Positions 45,623 through 57,560 are shown, counted from the stretch's first letter. The stretch is 64,000 nucleotides of DNA from Anastatus disparis (GCA_017163975.1 JAFFSR010000004.1:9734001-9798000), one strand, 5' to 3'. Notes: a model not told the origin generated them from the sequence alone. Program-made: numbers and translations.

Positions 45623-46155
45623 TAACATGGTAGGTGCTTTGATCATTTTTAAGTTGATAAAATTGTTATACAGCTTGTTACATTTTTTACATTTTAATGT
45701 TTTAAATTTTGCATCGAAATGCGTATTTATTGATAATTTATCAAGGAGCGCGGGAGCGCTCCGGAGACAAGTATGAGTTTGAATGTATAAAAGCCTGACA
45801 AGCGACCGCGTTCCATTATACATTGATATGAGTATTCGAAATATTAGATTTGTTCTTATAAGAAATGTATATCCTTCATACAGGACTTTTAAGCAAAATT
45901 CCAAAGTATTTTTTAATTAGTATATAATTTTAAAAGTTTCGTTTTAAAAGATTATTTCATTTTGAAGATATTGAATAATATAAATATTTTGGATTATTTT
46001 TTTATTTTTTTTTTGTCTTCAGATCTCACTTCCGGTTTCCACAATTTCGATATCTCGACTCGATCGCTTCGATTATATATATGTGATGATGACATATATT
46101 TTTGGTTATATTATTTTTTATTTATTTTTGTTGGTTATATATTTTATTTTATTGG

Positions 46156-46320
46156 TTAGTTTAAATAATGTAAAGGAAGCATCAGATTTTATTTATGCAC
46201 TTCTTGATGAACTTGTACGCAGTGTTTTACTAGCAGGCATGGATCAGATATTAAAACGAAGGGATTTTAAATTTAAGAAAGGGCGTTTTACAACATCTGA
46301 TTATTCATTGGTTACAGAGT
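46156..46320 (+). CDS. Unidentified exon-like frame
   Basis: An acceptor-like TTGGTTAG precedes an open frame reading NNVKEASDFIYALLDELV, then RRDFKFKKGRFTTSDYSLVT, ending at a strong donor GTAAGTAT. The amphipathic first helix and the basic loop look like real protein, but I do not recognise the family. The next acceptor-like site at 46470 does not join it in frame to the NAA30 relic. A CpG-containing stretch near 46020-46070 upstream may be part of the same unit. Confidence 0.3.
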
Positions 46321-46394
46321 AAGTATAGATATACTTAATAAAACTTTATAACGTTAACTTTGTTACATCAATTTTGTAATTGAATTCTTGCAAC

Positions 46395-46460
46395 CAGAAG
46401 TCATTGTTATGGGTTTTCACCCTTACACAATTAATTAATAAATAAATAAAAATAAAATAT
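46395..46460 (+). mobile_element. LINE 3' tail
   Basis: TTATGGGTTTTCACCCTTAC then ACAATTAATTAATAAATAAA is the type of 3' end left by truncated insect non-LTR retrotransposons. No body is present. Confidence 0.4.
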
Positions 46461-46475
46461 TTAATTTATAGACTA

Positions 46476-46788
46476 TGGATGGAAAGGAATGTATAGGTGC
46501 TATAGTCTGCAAATTTGATATTCACAGAAAAGTGACAAAGCGCGGTTATATAACCATGCTTGCCGTCGACGTGAAATACAGAAAGCGCAAAATTGGCTCG
46601 AATCTTGTGAGACGTCGATTCAGGCAATGATTGAAGATGATGCCGATGAAGTTGTACTTGAGACTGAGATCACCAGTCATCCAGCTCTTCGATTATACGA
46701 GAATCATGACTTTGTACGCGATAAGAGATTATTTCGTTACTACCTAAACGGAGTTGATGCTTTAAGACTCAAGCTCTGGCTCAGATGA
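46476..46788 (+). pseudogene. NAA30: NAA30 (NatC catalytic subunit) C-terminal relic
   Basis: The frame [18 protein letters not shown], then [20 protein letters not shown] and, after one frame change near 46613, [31 protein letters not shown] and [21 protein letters not shown] matches the GNAT domain end of N-alpha-acetyltransferase 30, the NatC enzyme that acetylates Met-hydrophobic N termini. The acetyl-CoA loop (usually R-x-x-G-I/G) reads RKRKIG, so one key Gly is lost. The N-terminal half is absent. A one-base loss in GACGTCGATT explains the shift. A TTTATAG acceptor-like site lies just before it, so it may be the last exon of a duplicated gene. Confidence 0.8.
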
Positions 46789-47927
46789 AATTCATCCATA
46801 CGCTCGTGCCAGTAGGGACTTAAAGACAATTGTGTTGATATTAAAAAGAAAAACCGTATGGGATCTTACATCTTTGTTAAACATTAATCGACTGCGATAT
46901 TTTTTTATTCTTTTCTTATGAAAGTTATCTCTACGGTTGCGATATAACTACGTAGACGAGAAAGTATCCTTTCGTTTTTGTTTTATTATTAATTTTCTTT
47001 TTGTTCTGTACAATATATTGAAATCGTATTATTGACAGTTCAAATTCTGCCATGATCTGCGATATTGATAACCGCTTTTAATCAAACTTCTATTAAAATG
47101 AAATGAATTTACTTATATAAAGTTTAATACACGATAATCACTTATTTTTTTTTTGTAATTTTTTATTAACAATCTATAAATTAATTGAATATAAATCGCT
47201 AGACGATAAAACATCTTTTCTTTCTAATAACGTGAAAATGTTCAATTTGATATTGAAAATCAAGACTGACCTCGATATGGCAGTCGCGCTCTAGTGCAGT
47301 GTTTTGATGTGATGAAATTTAGAAAAAAAAATACTGTGAGATACTAAAAATGAAGCAGCTTATAAGATGATGAAACGATCGTTAAATTATTATGCAAACT
47401 TCAAATAAACATGTAAAGTGATAAAAAATTGTCTAATATTTATATATTATATTTAAAAGTGTCATGGAAAAAAGGAAAGAAATGTAATGATTTATGGAAT
47501 TTAAAAATTCCTAATTAACTAGCTGCGCAAAGAAAAAATCAAGAATCGAATGCACCTTCACTGTCTATCTGACGTACACTTTGTATGATAAATTATGCAA
47601 AACACAGATCATAATGTAATTATTAAAAAAATATGTAAGAAATGTTAGTACATTAAAAAAAATTAATTACATAAACGTTTAATACTGCAGTGCTATTGTG
47701 AAGTTGTTGAAAAATAAAATTCGAACGGAATAGTTTAAAATGATAATTAATTTTTGATATTTTTTTAGAAACAAAATGAAGATTCAGATGTAGCCAAAGT
47801 ATTATTACACATTGAAGGGAAAAACAATGTTTATTTATAAATTTTTAAAATGATTTCCTTAGTTAAAAGTTTCAAAGATTTACTCACTTATTAAAATTTA
47901 AAAATATCTATTAAAATCGAAATTAAA
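46789..47927. other. No gene seen
   Basis: A+T-rich; possibly old 3' untranslated sequence of the NAA30 relic at its start. Confidence 0.35.
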
Positions 47928-48100
47928 GCCGGTGAGTGGCTCAGTCGGTAGAGCGTTGGATTTTGTAGTCTCGGGGTTCTGAGTTCAAAATCCGCTCTCG
48001 GCAGCCGATTGATAGAAGCACCACTGTACGTTACATGTGCTTTGTTTACAAACACACTTACACACTCTGTCACTGATTAGCATTACAAATAATATAAATA
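47928..48100 (+). mobile_element. tRNA-derived SINE (family S2)
   Basis: GTGGCTCAGTCGGTAGAGCG is a good tRNA A-box/D-arm and TTCTGAGTTCAAAATCCG a weakened B-box, but the anticodon stem does not pair, so it is not a functional tRNA. The tail (GAAGCACCACTGTACGTTAC, then CACACACTCTGTCACTGA) is non-tRNA. No clear target duplication. Confidence 0.6.
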
Positions 48101-48290
48101 TAGCGACGTTAAAGAAGGAAAAAAAATTGAAATCCATAAAAATTGTTTTCTTTTTAACCACTATAAGAATCAAGTTGAATCACTTCAATATTTATTTGAT
48201 ATTACTTTTCCATGATCTTCAAAGTTAACTTAAAAAATAAATATTAATTTAATGTATAATAAAAAAAAAAAATAAATTGAATCAATTAAA

Positions 48291-49512
48291 CAAGAGAAAG
48301 TTCTGAAATCATTCAGAAGATAGACAAGTATATATTAATTTGTGGATCGATAAGTACATTTCATTTCAAAACTTACTTTCTGCAAAAGTATAAAATAAGA
48401 CAAGTATGAGTTTGTTTTCCATCTCCTAAAAATGAATTTAAACTTTCATCAAGGGAATGATAATCAAAGAATCAAACAAGAGAAAGTTATGAAATCACTC
48501 AGAACATAGACAAGTATATAAAAGCAAAACTGAAATATGTTTTGGTAAATTATCAATCTCTTATTTGATAAATAAAATATTTAATTCAAATAAAGCCAGC
48601 TTTATTTGTAAAAAAATAACCATAAACATACTTGGCAGCCCCTCTTCTTTATGGTTTAAAATGCTGCCATCGCATAATTATTTCCAATAATTATGCAATG
48701 ATCCAATAGATTGATAATTTATTTTTATAATTTATTAATTTTAATTATATAATTTAATTAAATAATAATAATTTTTGTTTTACGCTGTTCTATATGCATC
48801 AATGTCCTTTGGCTGTAAATAATGTAGTTATTCATTTAATTAATTACAAACATATATTTATAGTAAATCATATTAGCCATTACATTAAAAATGATAAAAA
48901 GATAATATGACATATAGAAGGCATTATTTTATTAAAAGTAATATAAAATTTCATAAGTGTAGTACCATACTGTGAAAGATTTATAAAATGAAGGGTTTGT
49001 CTATTAATACATGCTAAAAATTTATTTTGAAATTATATGATATCATAATAATTAAAAGAGTATCAGCAAAAGTACTAATTTCATACTCAATTTTTTTTTA
49101 TGTATTATTTTAACTGATATTAAAAGATTAACTTATCATTGGAAATAATTATGCGATGGCAGCATTTTAAACCATAAAGAAGAGGGGCTGCCAAGTATGT
49201 TTATGGTTATTTTTTTACAAATAAAGCTGGCTTTATTTGAATTAAATATTTTATTTATCAAATAAGAGATTGATAATTTACCAAAACATATTTCAGTTTT
49301 GCTTTTATATACTTGTCTATGTTCTGAGTGATTTCATAACTTTCTCTTGTTTGATTCTTTGATTATCATTCCCTTGATGAAAGTTTAAATTCATTTTTAG
49401 GAGATGGAAAACAAACTCATACTTGTCTTATTTTATACTTTTGCAGAAAGTAAGTTTTGAAATGAAATGTACTTATCGATCCACAAATTAATATATACTT
49501 GTCTATCTTCTG
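48291..49512. repeat. 1.2-kb foldback element
   Basis: The arms pair from CAGAAGATAGACAAGTATAT (48314) to ATATACTTGTCTATCTTCTG (49512) and inward through CAAATAAAGCCAGCTTTATT and CTTGGCAGCCCCTCTTCTTT, with the loop near 48900. Within the left arm CAAGAGAAAGTT(C/A)TGAAATCA occurs twice (48291, 48477), a direct subrepeat. No coding sequence. Confidence 0.85.
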
Positions 49513-49519
49513 AATTTAT

Positions 49520-49730
49520 TATTAATTTATTGTTTTATTTATCGCTTCAAATTGACTTGAATATCGCAATTAAGTATAATACCCTAAAATTTATAAAATC
49601 ATATTTATACAGAATTATCAAAAGTGAGCTTAGTAATGATGAAAATTTTATTCGTTCTGTTAATAAACTGTATTCCTTGTTGTTGCAGTTACAGCATGTC
49701 GATACTTTTTTTACTGAATGTCTTCTTTAA
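49520..49730 (+). CDS. Hypothetical frame downstream of a foldback
   Basis: An open frame abutting the foldback ends with YNTLKFIKSYLYRIIKSELS, NDENFIRSVNKLYSLLLQLQ and HVDTFFTECLL-stop. Residue use looks protein-like rather than random A+T translation, but I do not recognise it and no splice site is convincing. It may be the end of a gene cut by the foldback. Confidence 0.25.
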
Positions 49731-50533
49731 TTGAGGCCCTATGAGATGAATGTCGTTCTCATCATCCGTTGTCAAAATACTTATTAAATTATCAATAAAT
49801 TTGATAGAGCATTGCTGCTCATTTCAAATATCATTTACGCGTGATGATTGTGGTTTCAATACAGCTACAATAATAAAGGAATAATTATGTTTTAAAATGA
49901 AAAAATAATTTCATGCGAACGATCAGTGAGAAAAAGAAATGATTCAATGAATTCAATGTATAGTATTGAGCTATTGTTTAATAATTTGTTATAACTATAA
50001 ATACATTATATAATTTAATTTATATAATAAAATAAATTGTTCATAAAGTAATACTAACTATACGAGGATTAAATGAAAAAGAACGTTTATTAGATGACAC
50101 ATTTGTATTAAAAGTTAACGGTTGCAATGTCGAGTTCTTCTGATTAAATAATTCTTTAAGAAAATAAATATTTGCATTCATATCCATCGGGGTTATATTA
50201 GTTTAGGGTGGTCGATCATACTCAGGAGGGTCTAGTCGGATGTATTTTTCGACGTGCTATCGATTGGTGATAGTCTAGCCACCGATTGTTAGGAAAAAAC
50301 ATGGGTTGTGTCCACATTTTCACGATAGAATGGTCCTACAGTAATGGGACCTACCGCATTTGATTCCTTGACAAAAAGTACGTCGACCTACGGTTTCAAA
50401 ATTTTATTTTTTGTAGCAAATAATATAATATAATATCTATTAACGAATTCTCTACATACAAAACGTAATAATACGATTACAAGAAATTAGTGACCGTTGA
50501 CTAAATTCAAAGAAATCAGAAAAATGTACTTAA
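49731..50533. other. No gene seen
   Basis: A G+C-richer patch at 50190-50400 (TTTTTCGACGTGCTATCGAT) resembles 57830-57870 (TTTTTCGACGGGCTATCGAT), so both may be edges of one unknown repeat. Confidence 0.35.
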
Positions 50534-50936
50534 CGGCATGTCGGAGCTGCAGCAATCGAGTTTTCCTTTTTTTATTTAATCAATATCTTTTTAAATTCTT
50601 AAATTAAACAAATATAATGACTTGTCCGCACTAAAGCTATATTAATACAATAATTTTTGTTAAAATAAAAAATCATTTGGATTTGTTATTTTTTTATGAG
50701 CTTAGATTGGAAATTAGATATCGAACTCGACAAACCTAACCTTAAAATACGATACATTGAAAGTTTTTATTATAACTTTATATGTATAAAATTTTGGTGA
50801 ATTTCTTGAGTTGTCCGCACTAGAGTTTAATCTTACAAATTTTTTCTTTGTAGCAAAGAAACTCGATTAAACGCATCGTTTATTCATAAGTTAAGATTGG
50901 AAATATTATTAGAAGGTGGACAGCTTCGTCATGCTC
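50534..50936. repeat. TTAA MITE (ACGACAT-C family), copy 3
   Basis: TTAA at 50530-50533 and 50937-50940; same ends and arms as the 42533 copy (CGGCATGTCGGAGCTGCAGC). Confidence 0.9.
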
Positions 50937-50940
50937 TTAA

Positions 50941-51290
50941 GTTAGGTATGGAATTCCGCGAATCCAAGCAGTGCGATGATTCACACTTGCTCGAGTTTTA
51001 AGCAATATGATTGGCTGGTTTACATGAAAAACTAATAACTAGTGTAAGCTAGGCTCTGTAAGCGAATATTCTAATGTGTAAGACTTTTGATTGGTTACAG
51101 TCCGCGCGGAGCACAAGTATAAATCCGGGGCGAGATTGCGCTTGGGGTTCATTCTGGCTCTAATCGCGCGTGTGCGATATTCTCTATCAATATTGTAACC
51201 TAGCAATTTACAAATAAATTATATTTTAATTATTTAACATTTTATATTTGACGTGTATATACTTTTATTTCTGCCAACCTACATTTTTTG
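50941..51290 (+). other. Promoter- or LTR-like sequence
   Basis: A TATAAATCCGGGG box near 51118, then GTTCATTCTGGCTCTAATCG (initiator-like) and a downstream AATAAA near 51213 give the layout of a small LTR. Its ends could not be fixed and no direct partner is in the window. Confidence 0.35.
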
Positions 51291-51377
51291 AAAATTTTTC
51301 GACTTCCGTAGCTTCCTTCCCTTGCAATTTAGAGGGTTGGCTCCTTTAAATCATTATTATTACCAATTAATAGTTTA

Positions 51378-52501
51378 TTATGAAAATGAAAGTAGTTTAC
51401 TGTTTTTAAAGAATTTTGGTATTCCTCCCATTTTTTTCAACGCTTCTTTGTACATTGCTATCGTCACATCTGCCTCCTTGATATTTTTTTCCAAACGTTC
51501 CACATTATCCGTGGTAATCCTCATTTCATCCACATTTCGTCGGAACGTTGCTGGCCATTTGGTTATGATATCAACATTATACGTTGGTGGCATATGGATA
51601 TCTGGGATGACAACTTGTTTGATCGCGTATATAGCAGCGATCTTTTCAAAGTCATCATTTGTACTTTCAGATACACTGCTATTGTTATTTCAAGGTACGT
51701 TTTGATTTTCAATTCTTTTGGCCAACAAATTTTCCATTCTGCTAGCATTAAGAATCCGTAACCCTTTTATTAGCGATGTTTCTTTTTGAAACGTCCTGCT
51801 TAATTTATTAGTGGCATGCACTATTTCCTTTCCCTCAGCAGATGTTGCTCTTACGACCCTATGCCATTGGATATCGCGCCTGTTAGGGATCGTGAAGTAG
51901 GATGGCCAAAAGCGTACTTTCTCCTTGATAACTGTAAGCAATGTACCTTCAAGTTCCTTAATGTATCGGAGAAGGACGTGACAGTTAATAAGCGCGATAC
52001 TTCTTCGCGAAGCATTTTTAAAACTATTAACGACCTCTGGTGGTGTGATTATAGGATTGATAAGGTTCTTTCTGTTAATTAAGAAGTAATTGTTTCCAAT
52101 CTTCGTATGTACAGCGTCATTTTCAATAATTTCTGTCATGAATGCGTAATACATCAATAACGTCTTTTGGTTGAAATTTTGTCGTGTTTTTTAAAATATA
52201 TATCTGCTTTCAACAGTAATTTGACAGATTCTCCCAATCTTGGGCATAGTGAATTTGCCATCTCATAAATGTGCCCGTATTTATTAATATTAATTTTAAT
52301 ATTGGTTGTTGGCAGAAACTCGAAAATCCTAACGTCTTCTCTCGATGTGATGAGTATGTTGAAATAATTTGTGTCCAGCCTTGGAAAAACGCTTTTGATA
52401 CCTTCTATGAAGACTAACTTTCGTATCCTTTTTATGTATTTCGCGTAACTCATCATCATTGAGGGCAATCTCGAGAGAATAGCGAGCCGCCGAGCCAGCA
52501 T
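51378..52501 (-). pseudogene. Family-2 protein relic, locus C
   Basis: Two long minus-strand frames, 52501-52154 and 52157-51690, overlap by four bases and are followed in frame, after one TAA, by 51689-51378. Together they match the spliced family-2 protein of locus B: FIEG at the start, LPTTNIKININKYGHIYEMA opposite LPNSFFEDFRNEFKYIGSDA, KVRFWPSYFTIPNRRDIQWH opposite NVQVWPGIFYTKYTDSKKWV, and a coiled-coil tail (DNVERLEKNIKEADVTIAMY). No intron is needed here, unlike locus B. An ATG at 52501 lies about 20 bases after a TATAAAG box. Function unknown. The shift and stop suggest an inactive copy. Confidence 0.6.
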
Positions 52502-52520
52502 CAGACTCTCTCCCCTTCCT

Positions 52521-52527
52521 CTTTATA
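52521..52527 (-). promoter_or_regulatory. TATA box upstream of the locus C frame
   Basis: TATAAAG on the minus strand, within CTCTTATAAAGAGG, itself a small palindrome, 20 bases before the ATG at 52501. That spacing is too short for this ATG to be the translation start, so the next Met codons (about 52456) may be used. Confidence 0.35.
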
Positions 52528-52789
52528 AGAGGGGTTGCTCGATACAGTCGGAGGTATTCTTACCTATATTCCTGCCTTAAACTATGTAAGGGTGGGGTTG
52601 ACCGTCATAGTCTCCTGTCTTTCCGTCAGTGTAATGGTGGGGTTGCCCGACAATGACTCCTAGTTACTACCTCCACCATCGCTGGTCGGGGTAGACTCCT
52701 CCGTTGGTTTTCGACCAAAAGTCTCCCTCCTCTTCTCCAGTCATGGTTTAGAGGTTTACCTTCCTAGCTTTCCTGTATTACCTTACCTG

Positions 52790-53501
52790 GCTCCGTTATC
52801 GACCGCGCCGAACTCCGCCGATAAGGTAGGTTGCGAATTTACCCACCGATTCTATATTTTTATATAATGAACCGTTGTATTTTTTTCTTTTTTTTTATTT
52901 GTTACAACCGATAAATACGAGTTAGCGCCACCTAGCGGTCAAGAAGACAACTAAAGATTTTTCTTTTCTTTTTTTCAACGTACGAAACGTTATTATATAC
53001 ACAGTTATAATTTCTCTTTTGTTATTCAGTATTATTATTTAATCGGCGTTGTAATTATGTTGTTATTCTTTTTATTTTTATTAATAAATATAAAAGAAAA
53101 ATATAGTTTAAGTCTAAACCCAAATTATCGTGTTTAAACTTAATCACCAATCCGCAGTACCCATCCTGCTTCCTCTCATTATCGTTATCACTTAGTACGT
53201 AAGGATAGGTTAGCTTTGTATCATTTATTTATGATTAATTCTTTTAATTAATATTATTACTTTTTTTTGATCATTCACGTTTTATTCTTTTCAAATGTTT
53301 AATGAAGATCAACTTCTTTTAATTTATTTCTTTATTTTTCTTATTATTAATTTTATTAAATTCCTAATTTAATAAGGTTAGGTTAATTTAGTATGTAAGT
53401 TTGAACTTTGGCCTCCGAGAATCAACCATCTGCAGTGCCCTCTGAAAGTCTAACGCCTACGACATCAAGATCTAATCGAGGCAAAAAGGCCAAACGTAAC
53501 A
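52790..53501 (-). repeat. Left arm of the long inverted repeat
   Basis: From GCTCCGTTATCGACCGCGCC at 52790 to CCAAACGTAACA at 53501 this is the inverse of 63344-64000, roughly 80-85 percent alike by eye, with landmarks GCGCCACCTAGCGGTCA, ATCCTGCTTCCTCTC and CTTTGGCCTCCGAGAATCAA. On the minus strand it begins TGTTACG, like an LTR, and may extend left to the TATA box at 52521. It directly precedes the family-2 relic in that orientation. Confidence 0.85.
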
Positions 53502-54216
53502 GTTTATAATTTTTTTTTTATACAATTTCAACTTTTCATTGTCAATCAAATACACATACTTTACTCAAACTGTCAGTTGTAAAAATACTTGTCCAGAATA
53601 CAAAATTTAATTACAAAGTCTTTCCTAGGTAATTCTCTAAAGCTTTTGTAATAAAAAATAAATGGAGCGTTACATTATAACGTGTATAAAATCTTTCTCG
53701 TTTTCTTTTCTCATTAGGTCCTATTCAAAGATTTTTCCACATTTATGATGATACCATAGAATAAAAACATCTATACTGTAAGATTTATGTTTATCTATCA
53801 AAATTATTACACACATGTAGAGGTTGTATCTCATGTAACCATGAAATTCATCCCCTCCCTTCATTTGTCAGTCTTCGACGTTCAATTCGTCTCTGGTCGT
53901 TTCTCGTCAGTCTGAGTGCACACCTTCAAACGTTTGGTTCAGCGTTTTGATATTTTCTCTAATAGAAAGCTTTTCTTTGTTTTGTAATAGCGACTTAATA
54001 AAGTGTATTATAATTTCATTAATATAAATTAGATCAGTAATTAGAATAATCTTTGTTTGTAATTTGACGGGTTACTCATATATAATAAACTACTCAATTA
54101 GGTGTTTTATTAAATTTGTGTTTTATTTAGAAAATCACCCAAATAAATCTATAATTATTCAATATGTTCATATTGTAAACAATTAAAAAAAATACTTAAT
54201 AATTTAAATCATCTAT
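53502..54216. other. No gene seen; initiator-like patch
   Basis: A less A+T-rich stretch at 53850-53945 (TTTGTCAGTCTTCGACGTTC) has the look of an insect initiator/downstream promoter region. No frame follows. Confidence 0.3.
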
Positions 54217-54230
54217 GACGAAGATTGTAA

Positions 54231-54594
54231 GAGAGCGCGGTGGCATAATGGATAGAGGTCTTGCCTTCAACGCGGAGGGCAAGGATTCGAATCCTGGCCA
54301 GGTATCTCTAACTTTTTTTTCGAAAGAAAATTAGTGTATGTGCCATTTATATCGCGACTCTTAAAAAATCCGACCTCATTAGTTATCGGTTGATTGTTGG
54401 TCACAAAAGTGGCTGATCATCCATCGGTAGTCAAAGTTTTCGGTATGGTGGGTCTGACAGCTTAGCCTGATGTAATGTGTTCAACGGATACCGGGCGGGG
54501 ACTCCCTCGACTTCACCATACAAAAAAGGTTAATCATATAGAGGACAATATCTTTATTATATTAATCTTTTCTTTACAAAAAAAAAAAAAAAAA
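54231..54594 (+). mobile_element. tRNA-derived SINE (family S1), plus copy
   Basis: Head with GTGGCATAATGGATAGAGGT (A-box side) and GGATTCGAATCC (B-box), body shared with 20422-20754 (GATTGTTGGTCACAAAAGTG, TAGTCAAAGTTTTCGGTATG), A-rich 3' end. Perfect 14-base target duplications GACGAAGATTGTAA lie at 54217-54230 and 54595-54608. The head is more complete than in the other copy. Confidence 0.92.
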
Positions 54595-54680
54595 GACGAA
54601 GATTGTAAATTGCAGTAAATACTTTATAAACAATTTAATTTTATATTGATTGAAGCAAGGATGGTAAATATAGATGATCA

Positions 54681-55466
54681 TTAATAATTAAGATATCCTC
54701 CATTTTTTTCTATTAATGTATCCCATCTCCGTGGCATTGAATCACATAGTGTTTGGAAATATGGTACCATTTCTTCTAAGTTCCAAGATTCGTATACTAT
54801 GTTGATTAATTCTTTTTCATTACGGGCCATTCCTGGTCGCCATTCGCTCACCATACGTGACCACATGTTCTCAATAATGTTAAGATCAGGAGAACGTGGT
54901 GGCCAGTCCAATCGCTGCAATCGTGGATGCTGAGCATACCAGTTACGTACAATATGTGCAGTGTTAACTGGAATATTATCTTCTACAATATATATCGGAC
55001 TATCATCGTCCGGATATCGAACTTGTAGGCTCGGTAGAAAACGATTCTCAAAGATATCAATGTACCCTTGAGCGTTCAGTCTTCTATTGATGCCTACTAA
55101 TCGGCCTGGGCCATCACCATTTACCCATCCTCAAAAGGCTTTGGTATGGTGACCGCTTTTGTGTGTTTGTAGAACAAAATTTTCGTCATACTTTTCTCCT
55201 TGTAATCGCCAAACTCTGCATCACCCGTCTTTGTCTGTGCTGAAAACTTTCTCATCCATGAACACCGTATTGCGCCATTCTTTATTTGTCCGGTGTTGGT
55301 GCCTGAATGAAAATTGCAATCGATTTGGATAATCTGCCTGGTTCATCGCGCACTTTTTTGCAGCCTTGCAATTTTTTATATGTCGCCGGGTTTTAAATGT
55401 CTTTCTTAACGTTTGCTCACTTACCGGGATATCTAATATCATTGGTAGTTTGTAAACGGGTTGCAA
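54681..55466 (-). pseudogene. Tc1-like transposase relic
   Basis: The minus-strand frame is continuous in one register apart from two TGA codons at about 55224 and 55134 (probably former Trp codons). Recognisable parts in order: the paired-like N-terminal region with RRHIKNCKAAKKCAMNQ and FRHQHRTNKEWRNTVFMDEK (first catalytic Asp), GWVNGDGPGRLVGINRRLNA, VEDNIPVNTAH (second Asp), LDWPPRSPDLNIIENMW (Glu of the DD34E triad) and the C-terminal MPRRWDTLIEKNGGYLNY-stop. Tc1-family transposases excise and insert elements at TA sites. The N terminus before the second helix is missing and I did not find terminal inverted repeats. Confidence 0.85.
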
Positions 55467-56036
55467 ATGATTCAGTACCAGATAAAAAAATCATAAAAAA
55501 CATTCTATTAAATTTATTAACTTTTTTATTATTATACATCAAAATATACATAATTATATGCGTATTATTTATAGTTTTTATAAAATGGAATACAAAATAT
55601 TTTTATGGTAAATTTTTATTCGTGTTGACATAAATAATTCATTTGCTATAAAAAGTTTGTTAATTAAAAATTACTTTATATATTAATACAATATTAGAAT
55701 GTAAATAAATTTGAATAATTTTAAAAATTGCTCGAGTCGCTATCTCTTGACAGAAGTTTTGTGAAACGTTTGTTTTACTATGAAACTCGATTCCTTACTT
55801 TTTGTCAAAAATATTACGAATTTCATAAAAAAATCTGTTCATATATAATTATATATATTTAAAGAACTGCGCTCTTCCAAAATTTCTACTGAATGAAGTA
55901 TAATTATTTAGTAAATGGTCAAATTCAGCTTTGCGAGCAGACGACAACAACGCTTCTCATCGCACAAGGAAAGTCTGCAATTAAAACTTTTGTATTTTTT
56001 TAGTTTTCGTCAATTATTTAATATATGCGTAACTTA
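55467..56036. other. No gene seen
   Basis: A+T-rich; plus-strand frames at 55397-55633 are low-complexity Ile/Leu/Phe runs. Confidence 0.35.
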
Positions 56037-56280
56037 AATAGTATATTACGACCCAAGGCCAGAAAAAAAAGAAATGTCTCAGATCACATGTAATTGTCGG
56101 CTGAGGCGAAGCCGAAGTTGACAAACATGTGATCTGAGGCTTTCTTTTTTACTGGCCATGGATCGTATTGTATTTTTCTGCCCGATGACGCCAGAAAGCG
56201 GCAACTTTGTTTTGGGCAGCGGCCAGAAAGTTGTCGCTTTCTGGCCGGAGGGCAGAAAAATTAATTTTATGAGTGCATTT
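56037..56280. repeat. CpG-containing foldback pair
   Basis: AATAGTATATTACGACCCAA then GGCCAG...AGATCACATGTAATTGTCGG, mirrored by ACATGTGATCTGAGG and CTGGCC...GGATCGTATTGTATT; a second hairpin GCCAGAAAGCGGCAAC/GTTGTCGCTTTCTGGC follows. Confidence 0.65.
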
Positions 56281-56426
56281 ACAATTTCAACACATTTTAT
56301 TACGTACAGATAGAGAAAATTAAGGAACCGAATTTGCGATCTCGGTCGGTATCTAACTTTGCCCCGGACTGCTCATAATCGAAGGAAGATCGTCAATATT
56401 TTTAGTTCACGTTTGAGGAATTTTGG

Positions 56427-56625
56427 TCAAAAAATACGCACGCATTTTTTATCAGAACTTTGAAAAAAGTTGTTATTTTTTTCAAATACTTCATACAGTC
56501 TTCGACAGTGCAACTTGGAATAATTACCGTTTGTAAATAATCTCAAATTTTGTTCAGCAGTATATACCGCTTCCACTAAAGAATCTAGTAACGTGCCAAC
56601 ATCCCTTAATGCCAACCAGCGAAAA
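56427..56625 (-). CDS. Hypothetical minus-strand exon-like frame
   Basis: Reads LALRDVGTLLDSLVEAVYTA, EQNLRLFTNGNYSKLHCRRL and YEVFEKNNNFFQ before degenerating. The composition is protein-like, with an amphipathic helix first. I do not recognise it. An acceptor-like AAATAAG lies just upstream. It may be a fragment of the unknown multi-gene element to its right. Confidence 0.25.
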
Positions 56626-57229
56626 CGCTTATTTAAAAATTGTCACATGATTCTCAATGCACTACGTGAATATAAATAAATTAAATAAATCGAATACTTT
56701 ACCTCTGCATTTCTCCGGGCTTGTAACCAGCGTATTATTTAGAAATAAGGCTGCATTACTAGCTGAAATAAATAAAGTATATTATTGTCATTTAACTAAC
56801 ATTACCAACATTATACTTTTTTTTAATTATGATATATTATTCAACATAATAAATCTTAATTTTGACGTGTTGGAGTTAGCGTATTCAGTAATAATTATTC
56901 TCACGCAATAATGAAAGTCATGAATATTATTATATATTAACTTACAGTGTATAGAAACTGTAAGATTTATATATAATGTTAATTCATATTATATACTCTG
57001 TATTCATTTATTTTAGAACGTATTGGAGTTGTTTGTTTTATCTAATATAAATAATCTGTGTTTCTGTTAAGAACTAGAAATTACGAGCATGCTTTTAGTA
57101 ATTTAACTGGTTGCTTTATATATATGTAAAGTTTTGTATGTAAGAGCAAGCAATATTTGTCCTATCCTAGATGGATGTATTTTTTTCTTCCCGACCGATC
57201 TGTGATACTTCCATGGATCAAATTCAAGC

Positions 57230-57560
57230 AAAAAATTGGCATTGGAAACACTTATCATTAAAGGTTTCTCGTAGAGAAGTGAAAGTTGGTGCATTTGAAA
57301 GCCCGCACAAAACTATGTTGACCTTTAGTGATAAATTTTTTTTTTAATTTATAATAGCTTGGTTTTCTTGCACTTTAGAGGGGTGAGTCCTTGGGCAAAG
57401 CTGTAGCAATAATTCGTCTTGACCTACTCTGGTTGTAAAAAATTTTGGATATTAGCCAGATTTTTCATCAAAGGTTCATCGTAGGGGAGCGAAAGTTGGT
57501 GCAGTTGATACCCCCATAAAAATATGTTGACCTATGATGTTCGAAAATTGATTTTCCACT
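57230..57560. repeat. Direct 75-base repeat
   Basis: GAAGTGAAAGTTGGTGCATT at 57276 and GAGCGAAAGTTGGTGCAGTT at 57487, each preceded by AAAGGTT(T/C)(C/A)TCGTAG and followed by TATGTTGACCTA/TATGTTGACCTT. Nothing coding. Confidence 0.6.

Noticed and set aside
47928..48003. Functional tRNA gene
   Set aside because: The D arm fits, but the anticodon stem does not pair and the B-box is degenerate; a SINE head is more likely.
51322..51705. 127-residue plus-strand hydrophobic frame
   Set aside because: Antisense to the family-2 relic, which has a homologue elsewhere; hydrophobicity comes from reading the other strand.
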